Shown here: in pieces, positions 15,552 to 25,553 of the stretch
How positions within the stretch are numbered: position 1 is the stretch's first letter
Layout: every line of letters starts with the position of its first letter
Assembly: GCA_029561255.1 (NCBI GenBank)
Contig: JAKQJH010000159.1
Span: 1 to 55,155, forward strand
Source of the DNA: Bacteroidota bacterium
Lineage (GTDB): Bacteria; Bacteroidota; Bacteroidia; Chitinophagales; Chitinophagaceae
Length of the DNA: 55,155 bases
Direction: 5' to 3'
Made by a program: the position numbers and the translations under genes
Notes under the pieces: model-generated
The model's database searches: none
Seen by the model: only the letters and a program-made list of their open reading frames with translations
What the model was told of the DNA's origin: nothing

Positions 15552-18005
15552 TCAACGCCATTTATTCCTGAACCGATCCCAACTCGTCAATCCGATCTTC
15601 ACCTGCACAGGATTATTAAATTTATTCGCGGCAGAACCCACCACATACAAACCAAGTTTGACGCGGGCCAGGGGGTTGAATGGCCATTTGAATACCCGTT
15701 CCACCCCGGCAAAGAATTCGAAATAACGCAGGGCTCTCTCGCTGGTGAAGAGGAAGCCCCCTCCTGCGATCTCCTGGAGTTTGAGTTTTTTCAGGAAGGG
15801 AATTTTATTTATGAGGGCCCCGTTGAATTCATGGAGCAAGTTGCCCTGGAAATAACGGTCGAAAATCGGGAAAGTGGAGTCCAGTGCCTGGAAGGCCTTT
15901 TGAGGATTCTGGAAAAACAACGGATCGCCCTGGCGCATAAATTTATAATCGATAATACGCAGGTCTTTGGTGTTAAAAAAGTCACCGGTCTTAATGATAT
16001 AAGAGGTATTCCCCATCACCCCAAAGTTGATACTCTGCTCCAGTCCCAGTTCGAGGTAGTCAAAATTGATTTCACTTTTAATAAGTCCGGGGATTCCTTT
16101 TTTCCAGATAATATAGAATGTCGGCCATTTAGAACCAAGAAAAATCTTTTCTTTCGGTTCGCGGATATATTTCAGTCCCGGGGTGAGATAAAGCTTGATC
16201 TCATTATACGTGGCATTATACGGATCGAAGTTAACCGGTGGTTCATTGGGAATACCAAAAATACTATCGGCGTTATTGCCCACTTTATAATCGGAGACGG
16301 AACGGCGGAAAGCCACTTCAAAACGATTCATCAACCGGACCCCGTTGATGATTTCCAGTTCATGACTGGCTTCAAAGGACGTATTCAGATAAATATTACT
16401 CCGCTTCAGCACATTCACCCAGGCATCACCGGGATAGATGAATTCGAAATTCCGTCCGGCGGTGAAATTGAACTGTCCCTGGTTAAACGGATTATATTTT
16501 CTTCTTAACCCGATGGTGCCATTCAGGTCCCGGTTTCGGAATCCATAGTTCAGGTCGGCTTCCAGGGAGAGGTTCTTACGAGAGGGATAGGTTTTGCGGT
16601 AGGCGCCCGCTACTTTTAACCGGGCACCCCCAAAGGCAATCGGCTGGATCAGGGAAGTAATGGGAGGCAGTATCCACATCCGTTCCTTCTTATGATCATT
16701 GAAAGTTTGTCCGAAGATCAGCATCTTGGTCCAAGTGATTTTATTCAGTATCCGGTCAATGGAATCGAGATAAGATTCACTCCGCATATACTGATACACA
16801 CTGTCCTGATAACGGATATATTTGGCCTGCTGGACCGACATCGGCTCAGTTCGTACGGTACGCCAGAACAAGGAATCTTTTTCATACGCCTGCTGGGTGG
16901 TGGTACTGACTTCATTGCCGAAATGTCCTCTTTTGAAATTCTTTTTCAGGTCGTAACCCGAATAGACAGCGATGGTTTCGCCATAAAGGCGTCCGCCCTT
17001 CACTTTGGTATAATAGTTAAACTGCTGCCGGGTAATCATCCGGGCACTGTCACCTACATTACCATAATCCTGTTTTACTTCCATATAGTCAAACTCCGGC
17101 ATATGGGCAGAGGGTATCCTGAATTCGGAACTAAAAACGGTCCATGTACTGTCCTGTATCCTTATCTCCCCTTCGATGGTTGCATTACTCAACTGGCGCG
17201 GCCGAATGGCAATCGTGTAAATCTTGGGTTTAACAGTCCGGTCGATTTTGATTGTCTTGAACTTATACGCCACAAGTCCACTGTAACTCAAAGGCGATAC
17301 GAAGGGAATTTTTGACACCGGCGGTGCCTGTATCAGGTTGTTGAATATATAAAAGTCGCCGTCTGTTGTGGTCAGGTAAAAGAGGCTTTCTTCCCGCCCT
17401 CCCCGCTTATTCACGCCAACGCGTTCCTCCCGGATTTGTCCGCCGGCACTCTTGTCGAGATGCAGGGACACTTCAGTCATGGACATTCCGTCAAAATTCT
17501 CCCGTTGTACACTATCGGTTTCTTCGGGCTTTTTTCTTTTCACCACCCCTGAATCCATCTGGAAGGCGCGGATATAGACATTCACGGAATAGGAGCCGAT
17601 TGCATTCAGAATCGGTTCTTTGTTTTTGATCACATTCCGGACCAATTCTTCTGCCCGGTCCCGGGTTTTGACTTTGAGTATCACTTCCCCCAGGCTGGGG
17701 CCCTCATCAATTTCCATCATCACATTTTCCACTACATCTTCATTATTGATATAAAAAGTGACGATTCTTGTTTTAAATCCCACCATGCTCACTATGAGGT
17801 CATATTTACCCCTTTCCAGGAAAAAACTGAAAGAGCCATCATCTTTGGTAACCGTTCCTTTACGGAGTTCCTTTACTTCCACGCTGGCCAGCTGCAGGGG
17901 TTCCTTTTTATTATCCATCACCACCCCGGATACTTTATACAACTGTGCGCCTGCTATAGTAGTAGTCAGGAGAAAGAGGAGGAGAAAAAGGGGTTTAGTG
18001 GTCAT
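15552..18005 (-). CDS. DUF5686 outer-membrane protein with carboxypeptidase-like domain
   Basis: 817 residues from the ATG at 18005 (a second in-frame ATG at 18020 is possible). Signal peptide LFLLLFLLTTTIAGAQ, then a CarboxypepD_reg-like domain (VSGVVMDNKKEPL ... KDDGSFSFFLERGKYDLIVSMVGFKT, about 25-105), then the long DUF5686 region, rich in amphipathic strands and ending ...KIGLTSWDRFRNKWR. DUF5686 proteins are abundant in Bacteroidota and predicted to form outer-membrane barrels; no transport substrate is known. It has no plug domain, so it is not a TonB receptor proper. Confidence 0.88.
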   Translation of the reverse strand: MTTKPLFLLLFLLTTTIAGAQLYKVSGVVMDNKKEPLQLASVEVKELRKGTVTKDDGSFSFFLERGKYDLIVSMVGFKTRIVTFYINNEDVVENVMMEIDEGPSLGEVILKVKTRDRAEELVRNVIKNKEPILNAIGSYSVNVYIRAFQMDSGVVKRKKPEETDSVQRENFDGMSMTEVSLHLDKSAGGQIREERVGVNKRGGREESLFYLTTTDGDFYIFNNLIQAPPVSKIPFVSPLSYSGLVAYKFKTIKIDRTVKPKIYTIAIRPRQLSNATIEGEIRIQDSTWTVFSSEFRIPSAHMPEFDYMEVKQDYGNVGDSARMITRQQFNYYTKVKGGRLYGETIAVYSGYDLKKNFKRGHFGNEVSTTTQQAYEKDSLFWRTVRTEPMSVQQAKYIRYQDSVYQYMRSESYLDSIDRILNKITWTKMLIFGQTFNDHKKERMWILPPITSLIQPIAFGGARLKVAGAYRKTYPSRKNLSLEADLNYGFRNRDLNGTIGLRRKYNPFNQGQFNFTAGRNFEFIYPGDAWVNVLKRSNIYLNTSFEASHELEIINGVRLMNRFEVAFRRSVSDYKVGNNADSIFGIPNEPPVNFDPYNATYNEIKLYLTPGLKYIREPKEKIFLGSKWPTFYIIWKKGIPGLIKSEINFDYLELGLEQSINFGVMGNTSYIIKTGDFFNTKDLRIIDYKFMRQGDPLFFQNPQKAFQALDSTFPIFDRYFQGNLLHEFNGALINKIPFLKKLKLQEIAGGGFLFTSERALRYFEFFAGVERVFKWPFNPLARVKLGLYVVGSAANKFNNPVQVKIGLTSWDRFRNKWR

Positions 18006-18187
18006 CTTCAGGGTAAGCATTACAGGTTAAACTACAAATGTTGCAATTTGTAACGGCATATCCTGACGCATGGATGCATTTTAGCTTTTTTTAACATCCC
18101 GGGCACCGGGCAGGGGTCTATACCTTATTGCCTTGCAAAAATAGCTGATTATTTTGCTTATTGTCCGATAACCGGTAGGTGATCCTT

Positions 18188-21100
18188 TCAGAGTGGAATA
18201 GTTACTGTGAGTTTAAACCCCTTTCCCGGAGCCGTATCAATTTGTAATGAGCCTCCGTAAATGCTGACACGACCGCGCATATTCCGGATGCCGATACCAT
18301 CGGTACTCTTTCCGGGCTCCATTCCTGACCCGTTATCCTTAATGATAAGCTGAATCGTGGATTGTTTCATTTGCAGGATGATGTCCACCCGGGTGGCCCG
18401 GGCATATTTAATGATATTCGTGCATTGTTCCTGGGCAATCCGGTACAGGGTGATTTTCCGTTTATCATCAACCCGTTCTTCCGTGAATCCTTTACGGCTG
18501 AAAGACACTTTAATAGGTTGCTGGTAAAACATACCATGAGCCAGGCTGGACAGTTGTTTAGGCAGGCTCATCAGTTTCATATCCGGAGTTGCCAGGGAAT
18601 GTGACAACTTCCGGTTTTCTTCAATGGCCCTTTGTATGTTCTGAATACTGTTGTCAAGCACATCCCGGTATTTTTCCGGATCTTCTGCCACCACGGCCAG
18701 GATCAGCTTTGTTCCGACGAGAATCTGATTTACATTATCATGCAGCTCCTGTCCCAGGAAGTTCCGTTCCTTTTCCTGCGCATCCAGGGCGGTTTCCGTT
18801 ATGCGGATCTGTTCGCCTCTTTCCCGTTCTTTAAGTTCCTGTTCCAGTTTTCGCTTTTCAGTTATATCATTCCGGATCGCCAGAAACTGAGTGGGCTGCC
18901 CCTTTTCATCGAGGAAGGGAACGATGGTGGTATCGGCCCAGTGCAGGGAGCCGTCCTTGGCTTTATTGCAAACATCCGCTTTCAGCACTTTACCTTTCCT
19001 GATCGAGGTCCAGAATTCTTTCCAAAAATCACGGGAATGCATACCCGAATTCAGGATTTTGTGATTCACGCCGATGATTTCTTCTTTGGAATATCCGTAT
19101 AATCGTACAAAATTATCATTCACATGCGTAATATTACCGGTTGGATCTGAAAATGAAACAATAGTTGCCTGATCAATGGCATATTTATACGCTGAAATTT
19201 CCTTTATGCTTTCCTGCAGTGCCAGTTCCGCTTTATTGCGGTCGGTAATATCTCTCCAGACGGTATAAAACAACTGCTTCCCTTTGACCAGTATCGGGGT
19301 CAGCATGACTTCCACGGGAAAATCAGATCCATCGGCTTTCCGGTGTATCCATTCGAACCGGTTATATCCTTTTTCCAGGGCTTCGCTGATCAGTCGCTTT
19401 GCTTTAACAGACGACAATTCTCCATCGGGTTGTTTCTTAGGTGAAATCTTCCAGGGAGGTTGTAACAGGAATTCATCCCTTGACGAATAGCCTAATAAAG
19501 AGACCGTAGCATCATTACAGTCTATGAAATTCCGGCCATCCAGCAAAAGAATGGCTTCATTGGATTCATGGAACAGCCGGTTAAAGGCTTCTTCACTTTC
19601 CACCAGTTCCTGCTGGGTACGTTTGAGGGTGGAGATATCAGTACCCATTCCTACGATACAGGGAATTCCTTCATAGATCAACGCCATGGAATTGATGTAA
19701 AGCGGGACTTTCCGTTTATCCTTGGTGGTCAGGATCACATCCGCACCGGGCATTGTTTCATGGAAGTGATGACTGATCCTGGCTTTTACTTTTTCCTTTT
19801 CCTCTCCTTCGTAAAAATCAAGAGGGTGCATCTGGCGGATCTCAAAAGCATTGTACCCGGAGATCGTTTCAAAATTTTTATTCCAGCGCAGGAATTTACC
19901 ATCCCGCGTATAGAGATAAAATACGCCCGGCATTTTCTGGATCAGTGAATCCGAGAGCATTTTTTCAAACTGCAATTTCTCTTCGATCAGTTTTTGCTGG
20001 GTAATATCCACATAAGCCCCGATTACCCGGACCGGATGTCCTTCTTCATTGCGGATCACATAGGCCCTGTCGAGTACGGTACCCCAGGTACCATCGGGCA
20101 ACTGATACCGGAAATCGTCCTGCCAGGAGTCGATCATGTTTTTACGGATCCGTTTTAACCGGCTGACGATTTTGTCGCGGTCGTCCGGATGCACTTTCCG
20201 GATCCAGTCCGGGAGCGGTGGTACCGGTCCGGACGGATCATAACCCATCATGTTGAAATAGGCCTCATTCCACCACATCGTATCATTTACAATATCCCAT
20301 TCCCATACCGCGTCATTGGTAGCCTTCGATAGTAGCTGTATTCGTTCATTGAATTGCCGGATCTGCCCCTCACTTCTCCGGTAATCACTGATATCATGAA
20401 AAATCAGGCTGATCATTTTTTTCTCCCCGGCATCAAACATTACCGAGGAAGAAAACAAGACAGGGAACCTGGATCCGTCTTTATGGATCATATAGACTTC
20501 GCTGATGGCATAACCATGTTCTTTTCGTCTTTGCAGATGCGCCGCCCAGGCGGGATCAGACACATCTACCAGGCCGTTTTTCCCACGTGCATTCATTTCT
20601 TCCTCGGTCATTCCAAACATCTGCTGGGCCGACTGATTGGCTGACACCACCCCGCCATCCTCTGTGCCAATGATGATCCCGTCCATACTACGGTCAAAGA
20701 AAGTCCGGAGTTTATTCTCACTTTCCTGCAATTTCAACCGGGCATTTCGTTCTTCATGAATATCCCTGAAATTGATGGATATCACTTCCACATCTTTAAT
20801 GTGAAGCAGGTTGGAGAAAGTACTTTCAATATAATGCCAATCTCCGTCCTTATACCTGAACCGGTATTGAGTAGTGACTACTTTTCCGGGTTCGTTGATC
20901 AGTTCCTGCAGCATCAGCAGCAACCCGGGCAAATCTTCCGGATGGGTGAAGATATCCGGATCCACTCCTATTATTGGATCATCCAGGTACCCGGTGATCC
21001 GGCGGGCGGAATCACTGACAAATTTGAATTTGAAGTTTTTATCCAGTAGTATGATTCCGCTTGAGGAATTTTCAGCGATTTCCCGGAACAATGTCTCGCT

Positions 21101-23341
21101 TTCCGCCAACCGGATCTGTGCATCCCGGCGTTTAGTAATGTCAATAAAAGACCCGAACATACAGGCGGGCGTTCCCTTATCGTCGAGAATTACATTGGCG
21201 GCAAATTCAACAGGGAAAAGCGATCCATCCACCCGCTTGGCCATATCCTCACCACGGGCAGCCCCTTCTGTACGAAGTTTTGCCATGGACTGATATACAA
21301 CATCCCCATGGAAGACTTCAGCCAGGTTTTTTCCAATCAGTTCTTCACTGCTTTTCGCCCCCCACATTTTAACGATTGCCGAATTTACATAGGTAATATT
21401 CCCTTCAAGGTCTGCCATGCCAATTCCGCTGAGTGTACCTTCAATGGCCAGTCCTTTGAGCCGGAGTTCACTTTCCTTCTGTACCCGGTCTGTTATATGT
21501 TCATGAATCCCGATAATGCGTTTTGCTTTTCCGGCAGCATCGCGATCCGTCACTTTACCGGTAAACCGGAACCACTTCAATTCTCCATTCCGGCAAACCA
21601 CCCTGAATGTGGCATCAAATGAGGGCAGGACCCCTTTGAGTGTTTGAATAAATTTATTAATCACGGAAGCCTGATCCTCTTTATTGATGGCATTTAACCA
21701 GAAATCGGGACTGGCCAGATCCGTTTCATTTTTATAGCCTGTCTGTTCACGGGTTTTGGCTGATATAAAGGCGCTGTTCATTTCAAAGTTCATTTCCCAA
21801 ACCCCGAGCTCGCTGGTATCCAGGGCCAGCTTCCAGCGTAATTCATTTTCTTTGATCGTGTTTTCTGCCTGTTTCCTTTCGGTAATGTCCCGCATAAACG
21901 AAACATAATTACTCCCGGTCAGCCGCCGGGTGGTGGTTTCAATAAATATTCCACGGCCATCTTTGCGTCTGAAATAGCGCTCATTGGTTACCGTAACTCC
22001 CATAGCCAGTCCCTTGTATCGGGGAGGATTCTGTTCTATTTCCTCCGGAAACGCGATGTCCGTTACTTTCATCTGTAAAAACTCTTCTTTGGAGTATCCT
22101 AATAATTCGGTCATTCGTTTATTTACCCCGATATAGGCATCCTTTACAATATCATAAAAGCAAACCCCGTCCGCCCCTTCTTCAAAAAGAGTCCGGTACC
22201 TGAACTCGCTCTCCTGGAGTTCCATTTCCATTTGCTTACGCGAGCTGATATCCCGGCCAATGATCAGGATCCGGTCATCACTGATCATTTTCGAATTCAG
22301 TTCCGCATGAAAAAAGGTTCCGTCCTTCCGCCGCACTTTCCGATCCTGCAAAATAGATGCATGATTGAGTAACTCCGCCATACGTATAGGAGGTTCTCCC
22401 GGCGTGATTACCAATAAACTGAAAATATTGAGTCCGGCCAGTTCCTCCCGCCCATACCCGGTCATTTTCTCCGCCATGGTATTGCTGTCAATACAGCGGC
22501 CACGCAGATCGGCAATGATGATCGCATCAGCCGCCTGCTCCACCAGGGAGCGGTATTGTTGTTCACTGCGGATCAATTGCTGTTCCGCTTGTTTCTGTAA
22601 AGTGATATCCCGGTAATAAACAGAGACTCCTTCCGATGATGGATAAATGAAGTCTTCAAACCATCTGTTACGGGTGGAATAAAAAAGCTCAACCCGCATG
22701 GGTTGCTGGGTTTCCATAGCTTTATGCAAGCTGTGGAAGAAGGGTTCTGTTACCACATCCGGAAACACTTCCCATATGCTTTTCCCGATCAGTTCATTGG
22801 CCGGTAAACCATGAAGTTCTTCTGCTTTACTATTGAGATAAGTATACTTCCAGTCCTTATCCAGGGCCAGGAAGGCATCGGTTACCCGTTCAAAAACACG
22901 GTTTATACCCGTGTCAGGCGACAGCGGCGCAGCAATGCCCAGGTTACCGTTTTCACGGACCGTCCCCATCACCCCAATCACTTGTTTATCATCACGTAAG
23001 GGCCGGAGTTCCATCAGGAATCCCTTATTGCTATTGGCGCAGACCCATTCAAAAAATACCCGTTCTCCCCCCAGCGCCCGGTACAAATGTTTCCGGAAAT
23101 CGACCAGTTGTGTATCCGTTAAATGATCCGTCAGGGAGGTTGGCGGCCGATGCTCCGGCGTAACCATTCCACAGAGCGTCATGCAGGCCTTGTTTTGCCA
23201 GGTGAATTCTCCCCGGGCATCAAACATGCAGATAGCATCGCCTATGGCATCAAGCATAAGCGGGTACAAATAGCGATCCGGTGAAGCCGTAGCTACCTCG
23301 GTTAAACGATCTGGTGGATGGCGGTGTGATCCAGTAGGCAT
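18188..23341 (-). CDS. Soluble sensor histidine kinase with twelve PAS domains
   Basis: 1717 residues from the ATG at 23341; a GTG at 23371 would add ten. I count twelve consecutive PAS/PAC units of about 120 residues (starting near LDAIGDAICMFDARGEF, VTDAFLALDKDW, AADAIIIADLRG, GADGVCFYDIV, SELGVWEMNF, TLSGIGMADLEG, SSSGIILLDKNF, SMDGIIIGTEDG, TNDAVWEWDIV, MPGVFYLYTRDG, SNEAILLLDGRN, ATIVSFSDPTGN), then a HisKA_3-type dimerisation helix with LGQELHDNV (His about 1534) and a HATPase_c domain (DNGSGM, GIGIRNMRGR). No transmembrane segment, so it is cytosolic. The HisKA_3 type pairs with NarL-like regulators, but none is adjacent. The PAS array could integrate redox, light or small-molecule signals. 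Confidence 0.95.
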   Translation of the reverse strand: MPTGSHRHPPDRLTEVATASPDRYLYPLMLDAIGDAICMFDARGEFTWQNKACMTLCGMVTPEHRPPTSLTDHLTDTQLVDFRKHLYRALGGERVFFEWVCANSNKGFLMELRPLRDDKQVIGVMGTVRENGNLGIAAPLSPDTGINRVFERVTDAFLALDKDWKYTYLNSKAEELHGLPANELIGKSIWEVFPDVVTEPFFHSLHKAMETQQPMRVELFYSTRNRWFEDFIYPSSEGVSVYYRDITLQKQAEQQLIRSEQQYRSLVEQAADAIIIADLRGRCIDSNTMAEKMTGYGREELAGLNIFSLLVITPGEPPIRMAELLNHASILQDRKVRRKDGTFFHAELNSKMISDDRILIIGRDISSRKQMEMELQESEFRYRTLFEEGADGVCFYDIVKDAYIGVNKRMTELLGYSKEEFLQMKVTDIAFPEEIEQNPPRYKGLAMGVTVTNERYFRRKDGRGIFIETTTRRLTGSNYVSFMRDITERKQAENTIKENELRWKLALDTSELGVWEMNFEMNSAFISAKTREQTGYKNETDLASPDFWLNAINKEDQASVINKFIQTLKGVLPSFDATFRVVCRNGELKWFRFTGKVTDRDAAGKAKRIIGIHEHITDRVQKESELRLKGLAIEGTLSGIGMADLEGNITYVNSAIVKMWGAKSSEELIGKNLAEVFHGDVVYQSMAKLRTEGAARGEDMAKRVDGSLFPVEFAANVILDDKGTPACMFGSFIDITKRRDAQIRLAESETLFREIAENSSSGIILLDKNFKFKFVSDSARRITGYLDDPIIGVDPDIFTHPEDLPGLLLMLQELINEPGKVVTTQYRFRYKDGDWHYIESTFSNLLHIKDVEVISINFRDIHEERNARLKLQESENKLRTFFDRSMDGIIIGTEDGGVVSANQSAQQMFGMTEEEMNARGKNGLVDVSDPAWAAHLQRRKEHGYAISEVYMIHKDGSRFPVLFSSSVMFDAGEKKMISLIFHDISDYRRSEGQIRQFNERIQLLSKATNDAVWEWDIVNDTMWWNEAYFNMMGYDPSGPVPPLPDWIRKVHPDDRDKIVSRLKRIRKNMIDSWQDDFRYQLPDGTWGTVLDRAYVIRNEEGHPVRVIGAYVDITQQKLIEEKLQFEKMLSDSLIQKMPGVFYLYTRDGKFLRWNKNFETISGYNAFEIRQMHPLDFYEGEEKEKVKARISHHFHETMPGADVILTTKDKRKVPLYINSMALIYEGIPCIVGMGTDISTLKRTQQELVESEEAFNRLFHESNEAILLLDGRNFIDCNDATVSLLGYSSRDEFLLQPPWKISPKKQPDGELSSVKAKRLISEALEKGYNRFEWIHRKADGSDFPVEVMLTPILVKGKQLFYTVWRDITDRNKAELALQESIKEISAYKYAIDQATIVSFSDPTGNITHVNDNFVRLYGYSKEEIIGVNHKILNSGMHSRDFWKEFWTSIRKGKVLKADVCNKAKDGSLHWADTTIVPFLDEKGQPTQFLAIRNDITEKRKLEQELKERERGEQIRITETALDAQEKERNFLGQELHDNVNQILVGTKLILAVVAEDPEKYRDVLDNSIQNIQRAIEENRKLSHSLATPDMKLMSLPKQLSSLAHGMFYQQPIKVSFSRKGFTEERVDDKRKITLYRIAQEQCTNIIKYARATRVDIILQMKQSTIQLIIKDNGSGMEPGKSTDGIGIRNMRGRVSIYGGSLQIDTAPGKGFKLTVTIPL

Positions 23342-23854
23342 AGTGTTGGCAATACAAAAAGCGGTTCTCACATAATGTAGTCAATACCCTTGAAAACCCG
23401 TCATTTAAGCAATACTATTCAGCCGGCATTCGTATAATATTTATTTTTTTATAATAGTTTACCCTTATCTGGCAGAATATAGTAAATAAATGCTTTATAT
23501 GAATTTGACCCCAATGGACAAGTTTGCTCTTGCAGCAAGCAGCAGCGGAAAATCCGGTTTACAACTATACATATCCGTTATGTAAAAAAATCAGTGCCCT
23601 GCAAAAAACCGGAATGCTTTACCGGCCGGTATTTCCTGGCCGGCCTGAAAGTCAGACTGCTATACAGAAAAAAGCAATCCGTCCATCACTAGCCCCCTTT
23701 TCTCTTTTCACAACCTGTGAATAAGTAAGTGCAGGTATTTACAGTATTGCTGATTAATATTGGAAAAGAAGGGCAGGCTTCTGTAAAAGCGCAGAAGACG
23801 CAGATAATCCGGTACCGCCCTTTTGCCGGCTTTGAGAAACATAAACCGAAGCAA
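23342..23854. other. Divergent regulatory spacer between kinase and PhoH
   Basis: AT-rich in its first half; it holds a perfect 12-bp palindrome taccggccggta at 23620-23631. A 66-codon plus frame (23524-23724) has no recognisable protein character. The PhoH reading frame is open without a stop from 23729, so part of this spacer may be coding if a GTG start is used. Confidence 0.5.
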
Positions 23855-24826
23855 TTGACAGACACTATCATTAACCTTGAAACCGTAAACCCTATTGAAT
23901 TTTTTGGTGTAAACAACGGAAAGCTCGACATCCTTAAGAAAAAATTTCCCCTGTTGAAAATCCTCTCGCGCGGTACCCAACTGAAGCTGAGCGGGGCCCC
24001 GGAACAGATTGAAAATGCCCGGGAAAAAATTTCCCTTATCGTCACCTACCTGGAACGTAACGGGCACATGAGCCAGAACTATTTTGAGCAGATTCTGGGT
24101 GGGGATGATGCGGAAGTCATTGACCATTTTAAGGAGAAAAATCCCAATGAAGTGCTGGTCTTTGGACCCAATGGCAAATCAGTAAGGGCCCGCACGGCTA
24201 ATCAGAAAAAACTGGTACAGGAAGCGGAAAAAAACGATATCGTATTTGCCATCGGACCCGCCGGTACCGGTAAGACCTATACGGCGGTTGCCCTGGCGGT
24301 AAGGGCGCTTAAGAATAAACAGGTCAAGAAGATCATCCTTACCCGCCCGGCGGTAGAAGCGGGCGAAAGCCTTGGTTTCCTGCCCGGCGACCTGAAGGAG
24401 AAGATCGATCCCTACCTGCGTCCACTCTATGACGCCCTGGATGATATGATCCCGGCGGATAAACTGGGGTATTATATGACCACACGCACCATCGAGATCG
24501 CCCCCCTGGCGTATATGCGCGGACGGACACTTGATCATGCCTTTATTATCCTGGATGAGGCCCAGAATGCCACGGACCTTCAAATAAAAATGTTTCTCAC
24601 CCGTATTGGTTCCAATGCCAAAGCCATTATTACCGGGGATATGACCCAGGTGGATCTGCCGCGCAATCAGCGCAGTGGTTTATCCACCGCTGTGCGTATC
24701 CTGCAGAATATTGACGGAATCGGCCATATCGAACTGGATGAAGAGGATGTGGTACGTCACCGCCTCGTGAAGCAAATCCTCCGGGCATACACGAAAGAGC
24801 ACGAAAAAGACGAACGAAATCACTGA
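23855..24826 (+). CDS. PhoH family ATPase
   Basis: About 323 residues from a TTG at 23855. There is no ATG before residue 113 of the open frame; the other candidate is GTG at 23729, which would add 42 residues that do not look conserved. The TTG start gives (M)TDTIINLETVNPIEFFGVNN, which matches where I expect this Bacteroidota family to begin. Features are an N-terminal KH-like part, Walker A GPAGTGKT (about 134-141) and Walker B IILDEAQN (about 231-238), followed by GDMTQVDLP. PhoH proteins are RNA-linked ATPases, some related to YbeZ in ribosome maturation. The next gene overlaps by ATGA. Confidence 0.88.
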   Translation: MTDTIINLETVNPIEFFGVNNGKLDILKKKFPLLKILSRGTQLKLSGAPEQIENAREKISLIVTYLERNGHMSQNYFEQILGGDDAEVIDHFKEKNPNEVLVFGPNGKSVRARTANQKKLVQEAEKNDIVFAIGPAGTGKTYTAVALAVRALKNKQVKKIILTRPAVEAGESLGFLPGDLKEKIDPYLRPLYDALDDMIPADKLGYYMTTRTIEIAPLAYMRGRTLDHAFIILDEAQNATDLQIKMFLTRIGSNAKAIITGDMTQVDLPRNQRSGLSTAVRILQNIDGIGHIELDEEDVVRHRLVKQILRAYTKEHEKDERNH

Positions 24827-25503
24827 TGAAAGACGTTTATTTATTACACCAATATTTTAAAAGGCGGTCAATTGGCTGCCTTTTACTTTTATGGCTGTTA
24901 CCCGGGTGCACCCCCAAAGTAAAAAAGCAAATGCCGGTATTCAATGCCGCGTACCTTTCCCGGAGTTATAACCAGATTGAACAATCAAAAAGACTGATCC
25001 AAAGCGGTGATATCATATTCCGTAACGGGAATGATGAAGTGAGCGAAGCGGCCCGCCGGATGAACCGGAAAGACAGTTCATGGTCCCATTGCGGAATTAT
25101 ACTTATCGAAAACGACAGCATCCTGGTTTACCATGCATTAGGTGGCACTTATAACCCGGATATGAAATTATTGCGGGAACCCCTTGCCGTTTTCTGCAAT
25201 CCGAAGGAAAATTATGGTTTTGGGGTTTACCGGTATGAACTGGATACTGCCCAGTTTTCGACGATACGGCAAACCGTTCACCAGCATTACCGGAATGGCC
25301 TCCGGTTCGATCTGTTTTTCAACTTCGAAACGGATGATGTGATGTATTGTTCGGAGTTTGTATTTAAAACGATGAATAAATCCCTCCACGGAAAATTGAG
25401 TCCTTACCTGCGTATCGACACTATTCCATACGGGGTTACCACCGATGATTTATTCCTTAACCCGGATTGTAAACCGGTAACCCGGGAAAATTTCAAACCA
25501 TGA
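24826..25503 (+). CDS. YiiX/YebB-type permuted papain-like hydrolase, lipoprotein
   Basis: 225 residues. A signal with LPGC (Cys 28) marks a lipoprotein. The catalytic pattern of circularly permuted NlpC/P60 (family C92-like) is present: GDIIFRNGNDE at 61-71, SHCGIIL with His 88, and DDVMYCSEFVF with nucleophile Cys 175. Relatives include amidases acting on lipids or peptidoglycan fragments; the substrate is not known. The ATG overlaps the PhoH stop codon (ATGA), so translation is coupled, an unexpected pairing of an RNA-linked ATPase and an envelope hydrolase. Confidence 0.8.
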   Translation: MKDVYLLHQYFKRRSIGCLLLLWLLPGCTPKVKKQMPVFNAAYLSRSYNQIEQSKRLIQSGDIIFRNGNDEVSEAARRMNRKDSSWSHCGIILIENDSILVYHALGGTYNPDMKLLREPLAVFCNPKENYGFGVYRYELDTAQFSTIRQTVHQHYRNGLRFDLFFNFETDDVMYCSEFVFKTMNKSLHGKLSPYLRIDTIPYGVTTDDLFLNPDCKPVTRENFKP

Positions 25504-25524
25504 TGCTTTTTTAAACGTAATCGT

Positions 25525-25532
25525 TACTTTTG
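25525..25532 (+). promoter_or_regulatory. TACTTTTG promoter element
   Basis: Exact TAnnTTTG match 22 bp before the ATG of the DUF4878-like lipoprotein; the upstream T-rich tract (25507-25512) may serve as a weak -33. Confidence 0.4.
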
Positions 25533-25553
25533 ACTCCTTAAACCATTTAACAA

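Noticed and set aside
23524-23724. 66-codon frame between the kinase and PhoH
   Set aside because: No protein features, and it includes the taccggccggta palindrome; more likely regulatory DNA.
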